DNA from: Pandoraea fibrosis
GTDB taxonomy: Bacteria > Pseudomonadota > Gammaproteobacteria > Burkholderiales > Burkholderiaceae
Assembly: GCF_000807775.2 (NCBI RefSeq)
Contig: NZ_CP047385.1
Location: forward strand, 3,038,001-3,102,000
Length of the DNA stretch: 64,000 nt
Direction: 5' to 3'
The notes beneath the pieces are model-generated. The model was not told the origin of the DNA and did not search any database. It saw nothing but the letters and a program-made list of their open reading frames with translations. A program made the position numbers and the translations under genes. Shown here in pieces: positions 26,823 through 37,946 of this stretch (position 1 is the stretch's first letter; the number at the start of each line of letters is the position of its first letter).

Positions 26823-28547
26823 TTAGCCGTGAAAGTCCTCGCGGGCTTCGACGACTTCCTTCACTACCCCCTGACGCACGAGGAAATCGCCGAATTTTTC
26901 GCCCGCGTCGCGCTCCTTTGCATAGCGCTGGAAGAGCGGCGTCAGTTCGGCAACGATCTGATCTTCGCTGAGCGACTCCTTGTACAACTTGTTCAGCCGC
27001 TGACCGTGAAAGCCAGCACCCAGGTACAAGTTGTACTTGCCCGCCGATTTGCCGACCAGACCGATTTCGGCAATGTAGGGCCGGGCGCAGCCGTTCGGGC
27101 ACCCCGTCGTCCGAATGGTGATTGGCTCGCCGGCAAGTCCCACGTCGTCCAGCACGGTTTCCAGTCGCGTGACGAGGCCGGGCAGGGCGCGTTCGCTCTC
27201 GGCCAGCGCCAGGCCGCAGGTCGGGAAGCCGACGCACGCCATCGAATTGATTCGCAGCGCGCTTTGATGCTTGCCGTCGAGCAGGCCGAATTCCTTGACC
27301 AGCGCTTCGATCTGCGGCTTCTTTGCGTCGCTCACCCGGGCGACGATCAGGTTCTGATTGCCCGTGATGCGGATATCGCCGTCATGTACTTTTGCGATCT
27401 CGCGCAAGCCGGTCATGAGCCGGTAGTCGTCCCAGTCCTTCACGCGCCCGTTCTGGATGAAGAGCGTGAGATGCCACAAATCGTCGGCCCCTTTGAGCCA
27501 GCCGTACTGATCGCCGTTGGTCGTGAAGTGGAACGATCGGGCGGGCGCGAGCGACCAGCCGAGGTAGCGGTTGAGCTCTTCCTTGAACCACTCCACACCA
27601 CGGTCGTCGATCGTGTATTTCAGGCGCGCATGTTTGCGGTTGGTACGGTCGCCGAAGTCGCGCTGCACGAGCAGCACTTTCTCCGACACCTCGACAATGC
27701 GATCCGCCGGGATATAGCCGATGACGGTCGCCGTGCGCGGGTACGTCGCCGCGTCGCCGTGCGTCATGCCCATGCCGCCGCCGACACTCACGTTGAAACC
27801 TTCGAGCTTGCCGTCCTCGCCCACCATGGCGATGAAGCCCAGATCGTTGGCATAGAGATCGACGTCGTTGTTCGGCGGAATGGCGATCGCGATCTTGAAT
27901 TTGCGCGGCAAATAATGCTTGCCGTAAATCGGCTCGTGATCTTCCTTGCCCTCGCCCAGACGCTTGTCGCCCAGCCAGATCTCGCGGTATGCCGTGGTTT
28001 GCGGCAGCAGATGCCGATCGATCTTCAGGCACCAGTCGAGTGCCTCGGCGTGGGCGGGGGAGAGGTGCGGATTGTTGGAGACGAGGGTGTTGCGGTTGAC
28101 GTCGCCGCACGCGGCAATGCTTGTCATCGCCACTTCGTCGATGCCTTTGATGAGAGGTCGCAACTGGTGCTTGAGCACGTTGTGATACTGCACCGTCTGA
28201 CGCGTCGTCAGGCGAATCGTGTTGCCGCCGTACTTTTGCGCGAGATCGTCGAGCTTGAGCCATTGCGCGGGCGTGCACACACCGCCCGGCATGCGCAGGC
28301 GGATCATGAACTGGTACGCCGGTTCGAGTTTCTGCTTCTGACGTTCGCCGCGCAGATCGCGGTCGTCCTGCATGTAGGAGCCGTGAAACTTGAGTAGCTG
28401 GGCGTCTTTCTCGAAGATGGCGCCCGTGAGCGGATCGGCCAATCCCTCGGCGATCGTGCCGCGCAGGTAATTGCTGACGTCCTTGATCTTCTCGACCTCG
28501 GAGCGCGCCGCCGACGGGGCGGCGCTGGCTGGCTTGGTTTGCGTCAT
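26823..28547 (-). CDS. cysI: Sulfite reductase hemoprotein beta subunit
   Basis: Protein of 574 aa, close to E. coli CysI (570). ATG 28547 gives [20 protein letters not shown]; a longer in-frame extension is arginine-rich and not credible. Two cysteine motifs that bind the siroheme-linked 4Fe-4S cluster are present: CVGFPTC (about 434-440) and CPNGC (about 479-483). [13 protein letters not shown] and ACGDVNRNT are also typical. It catalyses the six-electron reduction of sulfite to sulfide together with CysJ, encoded 62 bp upstream in the same orientation. The window start holds a different sulfite reductase gene, so this genome likely has two. Confidence 0.95.
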   Translation of the reverse strand: MTQTKPASAAPSAARSEVEKIKDVSNYLRGTIAEGLADPLTGAIFEKDAQLLKFHGSYMQDDRDLRGERQKQKLEPAYQFMIRLRMPGGVCTPAQWLKLDDLAQKYGGNTIRLTTRQTVQYHNVLKHQLRPLIKGIDEVAMTSIAACGDVNRNTLVSNNPHLSPAHAEALDWCLKIDRHLLPQTTAYREIWLGDKRLGEGKEDHEPIYGKHYLPRKFKIAIAIPPNNDVDLYANDLGFIAMVGEDGKLEGFNVSVGGGMGMTHGDAATYPRTATVIGYIPADRIVEVSEKVLLVQRDFGDRTNRKHARLKYTIDDRGVEWFKEELNRYLGWSLAPARSFHFTTNGDQYGWLKGADDLWHLTLFIQNGRVKDWDDYRLMTGLREIAKVHDGDIRITGNQNLIVARVSDAKKPQIEALVKEFGLLDGKHQSALRINSMACVGFPTCGLALAESERALPGLVTRLETVLDDVGLAGEPITIRTTGCPNGCARPYIAEIGLVGKSAGKYNLYLGAGFHGQRLNKLYKESLSEDQIVAELTPLFQRYAKERDAGEKFGDFLVRQGVVKEVVEAREDFHG

Positions 28548-28609
28548 GTGGGCTGCTGTGTCGGTAAGTGCGCTGCGTGGCGCGGATCTTGTGGGGGCAT
28601 GTGCCGCGA

Positions 28610-30463
28610 TCAGTAGACGTCGCGCTGATAGCGCTTCTCGCGCTGTAACGTCTTCACATACTCGGCGGCCGCGTCCTGCGCCAGCCCGCCGTGCTCCGCC
28701 ACGATGTCGACGAGCGCCGTATGAACGTCGCGCGCCATCTGGTCGGCGTCGCCGCAGACGTACAAGTGTGCGCCTTCCTGCAACCATTCATACAGGGCTT
28801 TTCCCTGCTCGCGCATGCGGTGCTGCACGTAGACCTTGTCGTGTGTGTCGCGCGAGAACGCGAGGTCGATGCGGGTCAACGCGCCATCTTTCACGTAACG
28901 CTGCCATTCGCGCTGATAGAGAAAGTCGGTGCGGAAGTGGCGATCGCCGAAGAAAAGCCAGTTCTTGCCCGGCGCGTCCAGTGCCTGACGCTCCTCGACA
29001 AACGCCCGGAACGGCGCGATACCCGTCCCCGGGCCGATCATGATGACCGGCGCATGGGTATCCGACGGCAACTTGAAGTTGCGGTTGGCTTCAATGTAGA
29101 CCGGCACCGTCTCGCCTTCGCGGGCCGTGTCGGCCAGGTACGTCGACGCCACGCCGCGGCGCGCACGACCGTGACTCTCGTAGCGCACGGCGCCAACGGT
29201 GATGTGCACGGCGTCCGGGTTGGCGGCAAGACTCGAAGCAATCGAGTACAGGCGCGGCTGTAGCGTGCGCAATGTGCCGACGAACTCCGCGGCCTTCACC
29301 TTGCGGGCCGGGAACTGACGCACCACGTCGAGGACGTCGCGCCCATAGAGATAGTCGCGCAACGCCGTCTCGTTACCGGCAGCGAGCAGTGCCTTGAGTT
29401 CGGTAGACGCGGTGAGCGCCGCGTACTTTTCCAGAAACGCACGGGATAAGGTGGTGATGTCGTAGGCGCGCAGGAAGGCCTCGCGCAAGGAGAGCGTGCT
29501 GTCCTGTGTGGTCGTAGTGGCTTGCGGGTCAAGCGCAAGGGTGTCGATGAGCTCGTCGACCAGCACGTCGTCGTTTTTCACGACGACACCCAGCGCGTCG
29601 CCCGGTTCGTAGGTAAGGCCCGCGCCTTCGAGCGACAACTCGATGTGATGCACTTCCTTCGACGACCCCCGACCGGACAGCGTGATGTTCTCGATCACGG
29701 TGGCGTCGAACGGGCGCTTGCGGCTGTATTGCGTCGACGCCGCGGCGGCGGGCGTGCCACTGGCGAGGGCCGCCAGGGTCAGGCTTTCGGCCGACCCGAT
29801 TCCCTTGACGGAAGCCGTAGCCGGGGCAGCGGGGGCTGCCGGCGTGGCAACTCGCTTGAGGGCTTCGACGGTGTCCTCGATCCAGCGCTCGGCGGGGGCG
29901 TCGTAGTCGACATCGGTGTCAACGCGGGCGACGAGGCGTTCGGCGCCCAGTGCGGCCAGCCGGGCATCGAAGTCCTTGCCTGCCTGGCAGAACTTCTCAT
30001 AGCTCGAATCCCCCAACCCGAACACGGCGAATCGCGTGCCTTCGAGTTTGGGCGCCTTCGCACCCTGCAGGAAATCGTAGAAATCGCGGGCGTCGTCTGG
30101 CGGTTCGCCTTCGCCCTGAGTCGACACGGCCACGAGCAACAGCTTGTCACTCTTCAGACGCGACGCCTTGTAATCCCCCATTGCAAACAGGTCGACCTTG
30201 AAGCCCGCGTCGAGCGCACGCGCCTTCGCGTGCTCGGCGACTTCCTGTGCGTGGCCGGTTTGCGAGCCGTAGAGAATGGTCAGGTGCGGGGCGGCGGCGC
30301 TGGCAGTGGTGGCCACAGGCGCTGGCGCACCGGCCTGTCGCACCGCGTGATTGATGCCCGCAAGAAACCCTCGCACCCAGGCGAGCTGCTCGGTGGAAAG
30401 GCCGTCGACCAATTGACTGAGCAACTGGGACTGCTGGGCATTAAGGGGCGTGGTCTCTTGCAT
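28610..30463 (-). CDS. cysJ: Sulfite reductase flavoprotein alpha subunit
   Basis: Protein of 617 aa. The start at 30463 ([18 protein letters not shown]) follows CAGGAACG at good spacing. A flavodoxin domain begins near [19 protein letters not shown] with [15 protein letters not shown]. Next come the FAD domain ([17 protein letters not shown]) and the NADPH domain ([20 protein letters not shown]), ending YQRDVY as CysJ proteins do. It passes electrons from NADPH through FAD and FMN to CysI. It is the first gene of a cysJI operon. Confidence 0.95.
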   Translation of the reverse strand: MQETTPLNAQQSQLLSQLVDGLSTEQLAWVRGFLAGINHAVRQAGAPAPVATTASAAAPHLTILYGSQTGHAQEVAEHAKARALDAGFKVDLFAMGDYKASRLKSDKLLLVAVSTQGEGEPPDDARDFYDFLQGAKAPKLEGTRFAVFGLGDSSYEKFCQAGKDFDARLAALGAERLVARVDTDVDYDAPAERWIEDTVEALKRVATPAAPAAPATASVKGIGSAESLTLAALASGTPAAAASTQYSRKRPFDATVIENITLSGRGSSKEVHHIELSLEGAGLTYEPGDALGVVVKNDDVLVDELIDTLALDPQATTTTQDSTLSLREAFLRAYDITTLSRAFLEKYAALTASTELKALLAAGNETALRDYLYGRDVLDVVRQFPARKVKAAEFVGTLRTLQPRLYSIASSLAANPDAVHITVGAVRYESHGRARRGVASTYLADTAREGETVPVYIEANRNFKLPSDTHAPVIMIGPGTGIAPFRAFVEERQALDAPGKNWLFFGDRHFRTDFLYQREWQRYVKDGALTRIDLAFSRDTHDKVYVQHRMREQGKALYEWLQEGAHLYVCGDADQMARDVHTALVDIVAEHGGLAQDAAAEYVKTLQREKRYQRDVY

Positions 30464-31016
30464 GTCGTTCCTGACTCCAGGGGCCGGACCCGTGCGGAAG
30501 CCCAGGCGGGTCAGACCCGTCAAGCCACCCCCCGATGGACCGGCAAGGGGATACTCAACACCATATCGGCCAGCCTTTAGAAATTAAAATAATAAAATTT
30601 AATTTTTATATATCCAATTTCCATATGGGAATATAGCGGGAGCCGGAAGCCGGCCTGTGGAGGCGTCATGGACGTAGGCTGGAATACGCGCGATGACAGC
30701 ATGTTCGCGGTCAAATCGAGGGCAGGTGATGCGTAATCGGGGTCGGATGTGCGCACGATGCTCACGCGTCGAACGGGTGTTCGACGGTCCGGTGCGCGGG
30801 ATCTGCGACGTATGCGGCGGACACGCCGGAAGTCCCCGTGTGACGGCTTTCCCGCTCGGTGGGTGCTGGGAAAACGTGCTATGCTCCTCGCCGTGATTGA
30901 TCAGGTCCTTCCAAGCACCACTTGATTCTCGCAATCCGCTAATCGGTCAGGCCGTGTCGCGGAAGGTTTCGTAACCCGCTATTTCTCGAGACACTCGTAG
31001 AAAAGGTGAGCGCAAA
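30464..31016. promoter_or_regulatory. Divergent region between cysJ and sucA, with a palindrome
   Basis: This 553-bp region holds the promoters of cysJI (minus) and sucAB-lpdA (plus). The 30565-30640 part is very AT-rich and contains ATTTCCATATGGGAAT (30617-30632), a near-perfect palindrome flanked by TATA runs. It is a candidate operator for the cys operon. AAAAGGTGAGC before the sucA ATG is a good ribosome-binding site. A short frame with a CxxC-CxxC arrangement lies at 30729-30896 but is not supported as a gene. Confidence 0.5.
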
Positions 31017-33878
31017 ATGAGTTTGATGGAACAATTCCAAGCGAACTCGTACCTCTTCGGTGGCAATGCCCCCTACGTCGAAGAGCTGTACGAATCGTAT
31101 CTTGATAATCCGGCTTCCGTGCCGGACAACTGGCGCCAGTATTTCGACGCGCTGCAAAACGTTCCCGCTGTTGATGGTTCCAACGCCAACGACGTGGCTC
31201 ACGCCCCGATCGTGGAGTCGTTCGCCCAGCGCGCCAAGGCCAATGCCTTCGTGTCGCGTGCGGGTGCGTCCGACCTGGCGGTGGCACGCAAGCAGGTTCA
31301 CGTGCAGTCGCTCGTTGCCGCCTACCGCTTCCTCGGCGCACGCTGGGCCAATCTGGATCCGCTCAAGCGTCAGGAACGTCCGGCAATTCCCGAACTGGAA
31401 CCCGCGTTCTACGACCTGACCGAAGCCGACATGGACAGCGTGTACTCGGCAGAGAACACGTACTTCGGTTTCGAACAGGCCAGCCTGCGCGACTTGCTCA
31501 AGGCGCTTCGCGATACGTACTGCGGCTCGATCGGCGCCGAATACATGTACATCAGCGATCCGGTGCAAAAGCGCTGGTGGCAAGAGCGTCTGGAGAAGGT
31601 GCGTGCAACGCCCAACTTCACCGCTGAAAAGAAGAAGCACATCCTCGAACGCCTGACGGCCGCTGAAGGCCTCGAGCGTTACCTGCACACCAAGTTCGTC
31701 GGCCAGAAGCGCTTCTCGCTCGAAGGCGGCGAATCTTTCATCGTGGCGATGGACGAACTCGTCCACCACGCCGGTGCCAAGGGCGTGCAGGAAATCGTGA
31801 TCGGCATGGCCCACCGTGGCCGTCTGAACGTGCTGGTCAATACCCTCGGCAAGATGCCGGCGGACCTGTTTGCCGAATTCGAAGGCAAGCACGTGGACGA
31901 CCTGCCGGCCGGTGACGTGAAGTACCACAAGGGCTTCTCGAGCGACGTCTCGACGAGCGGTGGTCCGGTCCACCTGTCGCTGGCGTTCAACCCGTCGCAC
32001 TTGGAAATCGTGAACCCGGTGGTCGAAGGTTCGGCCAAGGCGCGTATGGATCGCCGCGGCGAAGCCGATGCAGCCAGCGTGTTGCCGGTGCAAGTTCACG
32101 GCGACGCCGCGTTCGCGGGTCAGGGTGTCGTGATGGAAACGCTGAACCTCGCGCAAACGCGTGGTTACGGCACGCACGGCACGGTGCACATCGTCATCAA
32201 CAACCAGATCGGCTTCACCACGTCGGACCCGCGCGATGCCCGTTCGACGACGTATTGCTCGGACGTGGTCAAGATGATCGAAGCGCCGGTGCTGCACGTG
32301 AACGGCGACGATCCGGAAGCGGTCGTGCTGGCCATGCAACTGGCCCTCGAATTCCGTCAGGAATTCAAGAAGGACGCCGTCGTGGATATCGTTTGCTACC
32401 GCAAACTGGGCCACAACGAACAAGACACGCCGGCTGTCACGCAGCCGCTGATGTACAAGAAGATTGCCCAACACCCGGGCACGCGCGCGCTGTACGTCGA
32501 AAAGCTGGTCACGCAAGGCGTGATCACGGCCGAAGAAGGTGCGGGCTTCGTCGCCGCCTACCGCAAGGCCATGGACGACGGCCATCACACCGTCGATCCG
32601 GTGCTCTCGAACTACAAGAGCAAGTACGCCGTCGACTGGGTGCCGTTCCTGAACAAGAAGTGGACCGACGCCGGCGATACGGCGGTGCCGCTGAACGAAC
32701 TCAAGCGTCTGGCTGAGCGCATCACCACGATTCCGGCGAACTTCAAGGTTCACCCGCTCGTCGAGAAGGTCATCAACGACCGTCGCAAGATGGGCGAGGG
32801 CGAGCAGCCGCTCGACTGGGGTATGGGTGAGCACCTGGCGTTCGCATCGCTGGTCTCGTCGGGCTTCGCTGTGCGCCTGACCGGTCAGGATTCGGGCCGC
32901 GGCACGTTCACGCACCGCCACTCGGTGCTGCACGATCAGAACCGCGAACGTTGGAACGACGGTACCTACGTGCCGCTGCAACACGTGGCCGACGGTCAGG
33001 CCAACTTCACGGTGATCGACTCGGTGCTGTCCGAAGAAGCCGTGCTGGGCTTCGAGTACGGTTACTCGACCGCCGAACCGAACACGATGGTGTTGTGGGA
33101 AGGCCAGTTCGGTGACTTCGCCAACGGTGCGCAGGTCGTGATCGACCAGTTCATCTCGAGCGGTGAAGTGAAGTGGGGCCGCGTGTCGGGCCTGACGATG
33201 CTGCTGCCGCATGGCTACGAAGGCCAGGGTCCGGAGCACTCGTCGGCACGTATCGAGCGCTACCTGCAACTGTGCGCCGATACGAACATGCAAGTGGTCC
33301 AGCCGACCACGCCGGCTCAGATCTTCCACCTGCTGCGTCGTCAGATGATCCGCCAGCTGCGCAAGCCGCTGATCGTGTTCACGCCGAAGTCGCTGCTGCG
33401 CCACAAGGAAGCTGTGAGCGATCTGTCGGAACTCGCGAAGGGCGGTTTCCAGACGATCATCGGCGAAACCGATGCGTCGATCGACGCCAAGAAGGTCAAG
33501 CGCGTCGTCGCCTGCTCGGGCCGCCTGTACTACGACCTGATCGCCCGCCGTCGCGAAGAGAAGTTGAACGACGTTGCGATCATCCGCGTGGAACAGCTCT
33601 ATCCGTTCCCGCACAAGGCGTTCGAGAACGAGTTGAAGAAGTACGAAAACCTCGCCGAAGTGGTGTGGGCCCAGGACGAGCCGCAAAACCAGGGTCCGTG
33701 GTTCTACATCGAACACCACCTGATCGAAAGCATGAGCGCCGGTCAGAAGTTGGCTTACGCGGGTCGCGCGGCCTCGGCCTCGCCTGCCGTGGGCTACTAC
33801 GCCAAGCATTACGAACAGCTCAAGCAGTTGCTCGATACGGCTTTCGGTCGCCTCAAGGGCGCGACCGTGGTGCAGTAA
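31017..33878 (+). CDS. sucA: 2-oxoglutarate dehydrogenase E1 component
   Basis: Thiamine-diphosphate decarboxylase of 953 aa, the usual family size. The N-terminus FQANSYLFGGNAPYVEELYE is the E2-contact region. Motifs include GMAHRGRLNVLVN (about 262), VHGDAAFAGQGVVMETLNL (about 360), and HIVINNQIGFTTSDPRDARS. The transketolase-like half has GFEYGYSTAEPNTMVLWEGQ and LPHGYEGQGPEHSSAR. It converts 2-oxoglutarate to a succinyl group loaded on SucB. First gene of sucA-sucB-lpdA. Confidence 0.97.
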   Translation: MSLMEQFQANSYLFGGNAPYVEELYESYLDNPASVPDNWRQYFDALQNVPAVDGSNANDVAHAPIVESFAQRAKANAFVSRAGASDLAVARKQVHVQSLVAAYRFLGARWANLDPLKRQERPAIPELEPAFYDLTEADMDSVYSAENTYFGFEQASLRDLLKALRDTYCGSIGAEYMYISDPVQKRWWQERLEKVRATPNFTAEKKKHILERLTAAEGLERYLHTKFVGQKRFSLEGGESFIVAMDELVHHAGAKGVQEIVIGMAHRGRLNVLVNTLGKMPADLFAEFEGKHVDDLPAGDVKYHKGFSSDVSTSGGPVHLSLAFNPSHLEIVNPVVEGSAKARMDRRGEADAASVLPVQVHGDAAFAGQGVVMETLNLAQTRGYGTHGTVHIVINNQIGFTTSDPRDARSTTYCSDVVKMIEAPVLHVNGDDPEAVVLAMQLALEFRQEFKKDAVVDIVCYRKLGHNEQDTPAVTQPLMYKKIAQHPGTRALYVEKLVTQGVITAEEGAGFVAAYRKAMDDGHHTVDPVLSNYKSKYAVDWVPFLNKKWTDAGDTAVPLNELKRLAERITTIPANFKVHPLVEKVINDRRKMGEGEQPLDWGMGEHLAFASLVSSGFAVRLTGQDSGRGTFTHRHSVLHDQNRERWNDGTYVPLQHVADGQANFTVIDSVLSEEAVLGFEYGYSTAEPNTMVLWEGQFGDFANGAQVVIDQFISSGEVKWGRVSGLTMLLPHGYEGQGPEHSSARIERYLQLCADTNMQVVQPTTPAQIFHLLRRQMIRQLRKPLIVFTPKSLLRHKEAVSDLSELAKGGFQTIIGETDASIDAKKVKRVVACSGRLYYDLIARRREEKLNDVAIIRVEQLYPFPHKAFENELKKYENLAEVVWAQDEPQNQGPWFYIEHHLIESMSAGQKLAYAGRAASASPAVGYYAKHYEQLKQLLDTAFGRLKGATVVQ

Positions 33879-33892
33879 CCGGTTAGGTCTTA

Positions 33893-33924
33893 CAGCGGTC
33901 GTCCTCCCCCAGGGACGGCCGCTG
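33893..33924 (+). other. Intercistronic hairpin between sucA and sucB
   Basis: CAGCGGTCGTCC and GGGACGGCCGCTG form a long stem with one G-U pair, 15 bp after the sucA stop. No T run follows, so it is unlikely to be a full terminator and more likely affects mRNA processing or stability. Confidence 0.55.
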
Positions 33925-33967
33925 CCGTATTTCCGAATTGAACGTTTATCGAATCCAGGATCCAGAA

Positions 33968-35233
33968 ATGGCCATTGTTGAAGTTAAAGTCCCCCAGTTT
34001 TCCGAGTCGGTTTCCGAAGGCACGCTGCTCGACTGGAAGAAGAAAGTCGGCGAAGCCATCGCCCAAGATGAAACCGTGATCGAAGTCGAGACCGACAAGG
34101 TCGTGCTCGAAGTGCCGGCGCCTGCCGCTGGCGTGATCGTCGAAGTGAGCGCCGGTGCCGGCGACACGGTGACGTCGGAACAGATCATTGCCAAGATCGA
34201 CACCGAAGCCAAGGCAGGCGCTGCCGCACCGGTCGCCGCCAAGCCGGCGGAAGCCGCTGCGCCGGCTGCCGCTGCTGCCCCGGCCGCTGCCCCCGCAGCC
34301 GGTGGTGCTTCGGGTGGCATCGCCAGCCCGGCCGCCGCCAAGGTGCTGGCCGAGAAGAACCTTTCGGCAACCGACGTCGCCGGCTCGGGCCGCGATGGTC
34401 GCGTGACCAAGGGCGACGCGCTGGCAGCGGGTGCCAAGCCGGCCGCTGCTGCCTCGTCGATCCCTGCTCCGGCACAACGTGCCGCGCTGCCGTCGGTGGC
34501 CGCTTCGGTGGGCCGCGACACGTCGCTGGAAGGTCGTCCGGAACAACGCGTGCCGATGTCGCGCCTGCGCGCCCGCATCGCCGAGCGTCTGCTCCAGTCG
34601 CAACAGACCAACGCCATTCTGACCACGTTCAACGAGGTCAACATGAAGCCGGTGATGGATCTGCGCAACAAGTACAAGGACAAGTTCGAGAAGGAACACG
34701 GCGTGAAGCTGGGTTTCATGTCGTTCTTCGTCAAGGCCGCTGTGCACGCGCTCAAGAAGTACCCGGCCGTGAACGCCTCGATCGACGGTAACGACATCGT
34801 CTACCACGGCTACTTCGACATCGGTATCGCTGTCGGTTCGCCGCGTGGTCTGGTGGTGCCGATTCTGCGTAACGCCGACCAGATGAGCCTGGCCGACATC
34901 GAGAAAAAGATTGCCGAATACGGCAAGAAGGCTGCCGACGGCAAGCTGTCGATCGAAGAAATGACCGGCGGCACGTTCTCGATCTCGAACGGTGGTGTGT
35001 TCGGCTCGATGCTGTCGACCCCGATCATCAACCCGCCGCAATCGGCCATTCTGGGCGTGCACGCCACGAAGGACCGCGCTGTGGTGGAGAACGGCGAGAT
35101 CGTGATCCGCCCGATGAACTACCTGGCCATGAGCTATGACCACCGCATCATCGACGGCCGCGAAGCCGTGCTGAGCCTCGTCGCAATGAAGGAAGCGCTG
35201 GAAGATCCGGCTCGCCTGCTGCTCGACCTGTAA
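33968..35233 (+). CDS. sucB: Dihydrolipoyl succinyltransferase E2 component
   Basis: Protein of 421 aa. ATG 33968 ([20 protein letters not shown]) is preceded by AGGATCC; an upstream in-frame start would add ten unrelated residues. One lipoyl domain carries the lipoylated lysine in [12 protein letters not shown] (about residue 43). An Ala/Pro linker follows, then a peripheral-subunit-binding domain ([20 protein letters not shown] with [10 protein letters not shown]). The catalytic domain ends with [12 protein letters not shown], holding the active-site His and Asp. It transfers succinyl from lipoate to CoA. Confidence 0.97.
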   Translation: MAIVEVKVPQFSESVSEGTLLDWKKKVGEAIAQDETVIEVETDKVVLEVPAPAAGVIVEVSAGAGDTVTSEQIIAKIDTEAKAGAAAPVAAKPAEAAAPAAAAAPAAAPAAGGASGGIASPAAAKVLAEKNLSATDVAGSGRDGRVTKGDALAAGAKPAAAASSIPAPAQRAALPSVAASVGRDTSLEGRPEQRVPMSRLRARIAERLLQSQQTNAILTTFNEVNMKPVMDLRNKYKDKFEKEHGVKLGFMSFFVKAAVHALKKYPAVNASIDGNDIVYHGYFDIGIAVGSPRGLVVPILRNADQMSLADIEKKIAEYGKKAADGKLSIEEMTGGTFSISNGGVFGSMLSTPIINPPQSAILGVHATKDRAVVENGEIVIRPMNYLAMSYDHRIIDGREAVLSLVAMKEALEDPARLLLDL

Positions 35234-35248
35234 GCGTTAGCGCGCATT

Positions 35249-35290
35249 GCGCGGTGTTGCCCGGCCATGCAAGTGGCCGGCGCACCGCGC
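35249..35290 (+). other. Intercistronic double-stem hairpin between sucB and lpdA
   Basis: An outer stem GCGCGGTG/CACCGCGC (35249-35256 with 35283-35290) encloses an inner stem CCGGCCA/TGGCCGG (35261-35267 with 35274-35280). There is no T run. It is a candidate stabilising or processing element in the suc operon mRNA. Confidence 0.6.
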
Positions 35291-35324
35291 CTCCCCCTGC
35301 CGTCAACCTTCACTGAGTCTCAAA

Positions 35325-36755
35325 ATGGCAAATAAAGAATTTGATGTCGTCGTTATCGGCGCCGGCCCTGGCGGTTATATCGCCGCTATCCGCGCCGCAC
35401 AACTTGGTTTCTCGGTCGCTTGCGTCGAAAAGTGGACCAACCCGGCCGGCAAGATGGTGCTGGGCGGTACCTGCCTGAACGTCGGTTGCATCCCGTCGAA
35501 GGCACTGCTGGCCTCGTCGGAAGAGTTCGAAAAGGTCGGTCATCACCTGGCCGAGCACGGTATCACCACGTCGGATGTCAAGATCGACATCGAGAAGATG
35601 CTCACGCGCAAGCAAGGCATCGTCGACAAGATGACGGGCGGTATCGAGTACCTGTTCAAGAAGAACAAGATCACGTGGCTCAAGGGGCACGGCAAGATCG
35701 TCGGCAAGAGCGATGCCGGCTATCAGATCGATGTGGCGAGCGACCCGGCCGAGTCGGTCATCGCCAAGAACCTCATCATTGCCACGGGTTCGAAGGCGCG
35801 TCATCTGCCGGGCATGGCGGTCGACAACAAGCTCATCTCGGATAACGAAGGTGCGCTCTCGTTCGACACCGTGCCGAAGAAGCTGGGCGTGATCGGCGCT
35901 GGCGTGATCGGTCTGGAACTGGGGTCGGTGTGGCGTCGTCTGGGTGCCGAAGTGACCGTGCTCGAAGCCTTGCCGGACTTCCTCGCAGCCGCCGACGCCG
36001 GCGTTGCCAAGGAAGCCGCGAAGCAGTTCAAGAAGCAAGGTCTGGACATCACCGTTGGCGCGAAGGTCAGCGAAGTGAAGACCGGCAAGAACAGCGTGAC
36101 CGTCAGCTACACCGACAAGGAAGGCAACGCCAAGACGCTGGAAGTCGACCGTCTGATCGTGTCGGTTGGCCGTGTGCCGAACACGGAAAATCTGGGCCTG
36201 GACAAGATCGGTCTGGCGACCGACGAGCGCGGCTTCATTCCGGTGGATGACCACTGCCGTACCAAGCTGCCGAACGTGTATGCGATCGGTGACGTGGTAC
36301 GTGGCCCGATGCTCGCGCACAAGGCCGAAGACGAAGGCGTGCTGGTCGCCGAAGTCATCGCCGGCCAGAAGCCGCACATCGATTACAACTGCATTCCGTG
36401 GGTGATCTACACCTCGCCGGAAATCGCCTGGGTCGGCAAGACCGAGCAGCAGTTGAAGGCCGAAGGCCGTGAGTTCAAGCCGGGCCAGTTCCCGTTCGCG
36501 GCCAACGGCCGCGCACTGGGCATGGGCTCGTCGGACGGTTTCGTGAAGGTGCTGGCCGACGCCAAGACCGACGAAATCCTCGGCGTGCACGTGATCGGTC
36601 TGAATGCTTCGGATCTGATCGCCGAAGCCGTGGTGGCGATGGAGTTCAAGGCCGCGTCGGAAGACATCGGCCGTATCTGCCACCCGCACCCGTCGCTGTC
36701 GGAAGTGATGCGTGAAGCCGCTCTCGACGTCGAGAAGCGCGCGCTGAACAAGTAA
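35325..36755 (+). CDS. lpdA: Dihydrolipoyl dehydrogenase E3 component
   Basis: Flavoprotein of 476 aa that reoxidises dihydrolipoate of SucB with NAD. ATG 35325 gives [20 protein letters not shown] with the FAD-binding GxGxxG. The redox disulfide is in [20 protein letters not shown], preceded by an insertion [12 protein letters not shown] seen in betaproteobacterial E3s. The second Rossmann motif is [20 protein letters not shown], and the C-terminal [15 protein letters not shown] has the catalytic His-Glu pair. The ribosome-binding site is weak. Last gene before a strong terminator. Confidence 0.96.
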   Translation: MANKEFDVVVIGAGPGGYIAAIRAAQLGFSVACVEKWTNPAGKMVLGGTCLNVGCIPSKALLASSEEFEKVGHHLAEHGITTSDVKIDIEKMLTRKQGIVDKMTGGIEYLFKKNKITWLKGHGKIVGKSDAGYQIDVASDPAESVIAKNLIIATGSKARHLPGMAVDNKLISDNEGALSFDTVPKKLGVIGAGVIGLELGSVWRRLGAEVTVLEALPDFLAAADAGVAKEAAKQFKKQGLDITVGAKVSEVKTGKNSVTVSYTDKEGNAKTLEVDRLIVSVGRVPNTENLGLDKIGLATDERGFIPVDDHCRTKLPNVYAIGDVVRGPMLAHKAEDEGVLVAEVIAGQKPHIDYNCIPWVIYTSPEIAWVGKTEQQLKAEGREFKPGQFPFAANGRALGMGSSDGFVKVLADAKTDEILGVHVIGLNASDLIAEAVVAMEFKAASEDIGRICHPHPSLSEVMREAALDVEKRALNK

Positions 36756-36778
36756 GTCGCTTTACGCTGACGTGTATG

Positions 36779-36810
36779 AACAAAGGCGAGGTGACTCGCC
36801 TTTGTTTTTT
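36779..36810 (+). terminator. Terminator of the suc operon
   Basis: Perfect 12-bp stem AACAAAGGCGAG with loop GTGA, followed by a T run, 24 bp after the lpdA stop. Confidence 0.92.
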
Positions 36811-36848
36811 CTTGATCCCCTCTGCCCCCCGGCCCGTCGCCGCTCTGC

Positions 36849-37946
36849 ATGAACGTTCGCGAATATTACCAACAAGAATTGGCCGCGCGCGGCTACCAGC
36901 CCGATGAAGCGCAGGAGCGCGCTGTCGAGCGTTTGCAACAGTGCTATGACGAATGGGCGGCCTACAAAGCCAGGCGCTCGAACACGCTCAAGAAGTGGCT
37001 CGTGCATCCCGACTTGCCCAAGGGCGTCTATCTCTGGGGCGGTGTGGGGCGCGGCAAGAGCTTCCTGATGGACAGCTTCTACTCGGTGGTGCCGTTGCAG
37101 CGAAAAACGCGTCTGCACTTCCACGAGTTCATGCGTGAGGTGCACCACCAGTTGCAGGCGCTCAAGGGGTTGCCCGATCCGCTGGACGAACTGGCCAAGC
37201 GCATCGCCAAGCGATATCGCCTGATCTGCTTCGACGAGTTTCACGTCTCGGACGTGGCCGACGCCATGATCCTGCACCGCCTGCTCGCAGAGTTGTTCAA
37301 GAATGGGGTGCAGTTCGTGATGACGTCGAACTACCGCCCCGACACGCTGTACCCGGACGGCCTGCATCGCGATCGTGTGCTGCCCGCGATCCGTCTGCTC
37401 GAAGAGAAGCTCGACGTGCTGAACGTCGACGCGGGCGTGGACTATCGCCGTCGCACGCTGGCGCAAGTGCAGGTGTATCACTATCCCCTCGGGAACGAGG
37501 CGAACCGCGCATTGCGCGCGGCGTTTGCCGAGATCGCCGGGGTGCCGGACGAAAGCCCGCTGCTGCATATCGAGCAGCGTGAGCTCAAAGCACTGCGCCG
37601 CGCGGGCGGGGTGGTGTGGTTCGACTTCCATACGCTGTGCGGCGGCCCGCGTTCGCAGAACGACTATCTCGAACTGGCCAATCGCTTCCACACGGTCGTG
37701 CTGTCGGACGTGCCGAAGATGGCGCCGCGCATGGCCTCTGAAGCGCGCCGCTTCACGTGGCTGGTCGACGTCTTCTACGATCACAAGGTCAAGTTGCTGA
37801 TGTCGGCTGAAGTGCCGGCCGAGGAGCTGTACACCGAAGGCACGCTCGCCAGCGAATTCACGCGCACGGTGTCGCGTCTTGTGGAGATGCAGTCGCTGGA
37901 ATATCTCGAAGCGCCGCGTCGCGTGGTGGATACCTCGCTGACGTGA
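36849..37946 (+). CDS. zapE: AFG1-family ATPase, cell division protein ZapE
   Basis: Protein of 365 aa. Walker A is GGVGRGKSFLMDSFY (about 62-70) and Walker B is RLICFDEFHVSDVADAM. The Afg1/ZapE signature continues with FHEFMREVHHQLQ, SNYRPDTLYPDGLHRDR and VVWFDFHTLCGGPRSQNDYL. In E. coli ZapE acts at the Z-ring under stress. Its place right after sucAB-lpdA is common in betaproteobacteria, but the intervening terminator means it probably has its own promoter or depends on readthrough. Confidence 0.93.
   Translation: MNVREYYQQELAARGYQPDEAQERAVERLQQCYDEWAAYKARRSNTLKKWLVHPDLPKGVYLWGGVGRGKSFLMDSFYSVVPLQRKTRLHFHEFMREVHHQLQALKGLPDPLDELAKRIAKRYRLICFDEFHVSDVADAMILHRLLAELFKNGVQFVMTSNYRPDTLYPDGLHRDRVLPAIRLLEEKLDVLNVDAGVDYRRRTLAQVQVYHYPLGNEANRALRAAFAEIAGVPDESPLLHIEQRELKALRRAGGVVWFDFHTLCGGPRSQNDYLELANRFHTVVLSDVPKMAPRMASEARRFTWLVDVFYDHKVKLLMSAEVPAEELYTEGTLASEFTRTVSRLVEMQSLEYLEAPRRVVDTSLT

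Noticed and set aside
26808..28397. 529-codon open frame on the plus strand opposite cysI
   Set aside because: Antisense shadow of a certain gene; composition typical of such shadows.
30939..33809. 956-codon open frame on the minus strand opposite sucA
   Set aside because: It mirrors the sucA codon pattern, is His/Arg/Val-rich in the way antisense frames of GC-rich genes are, and has no ribosome-binding site; sucA is certain.
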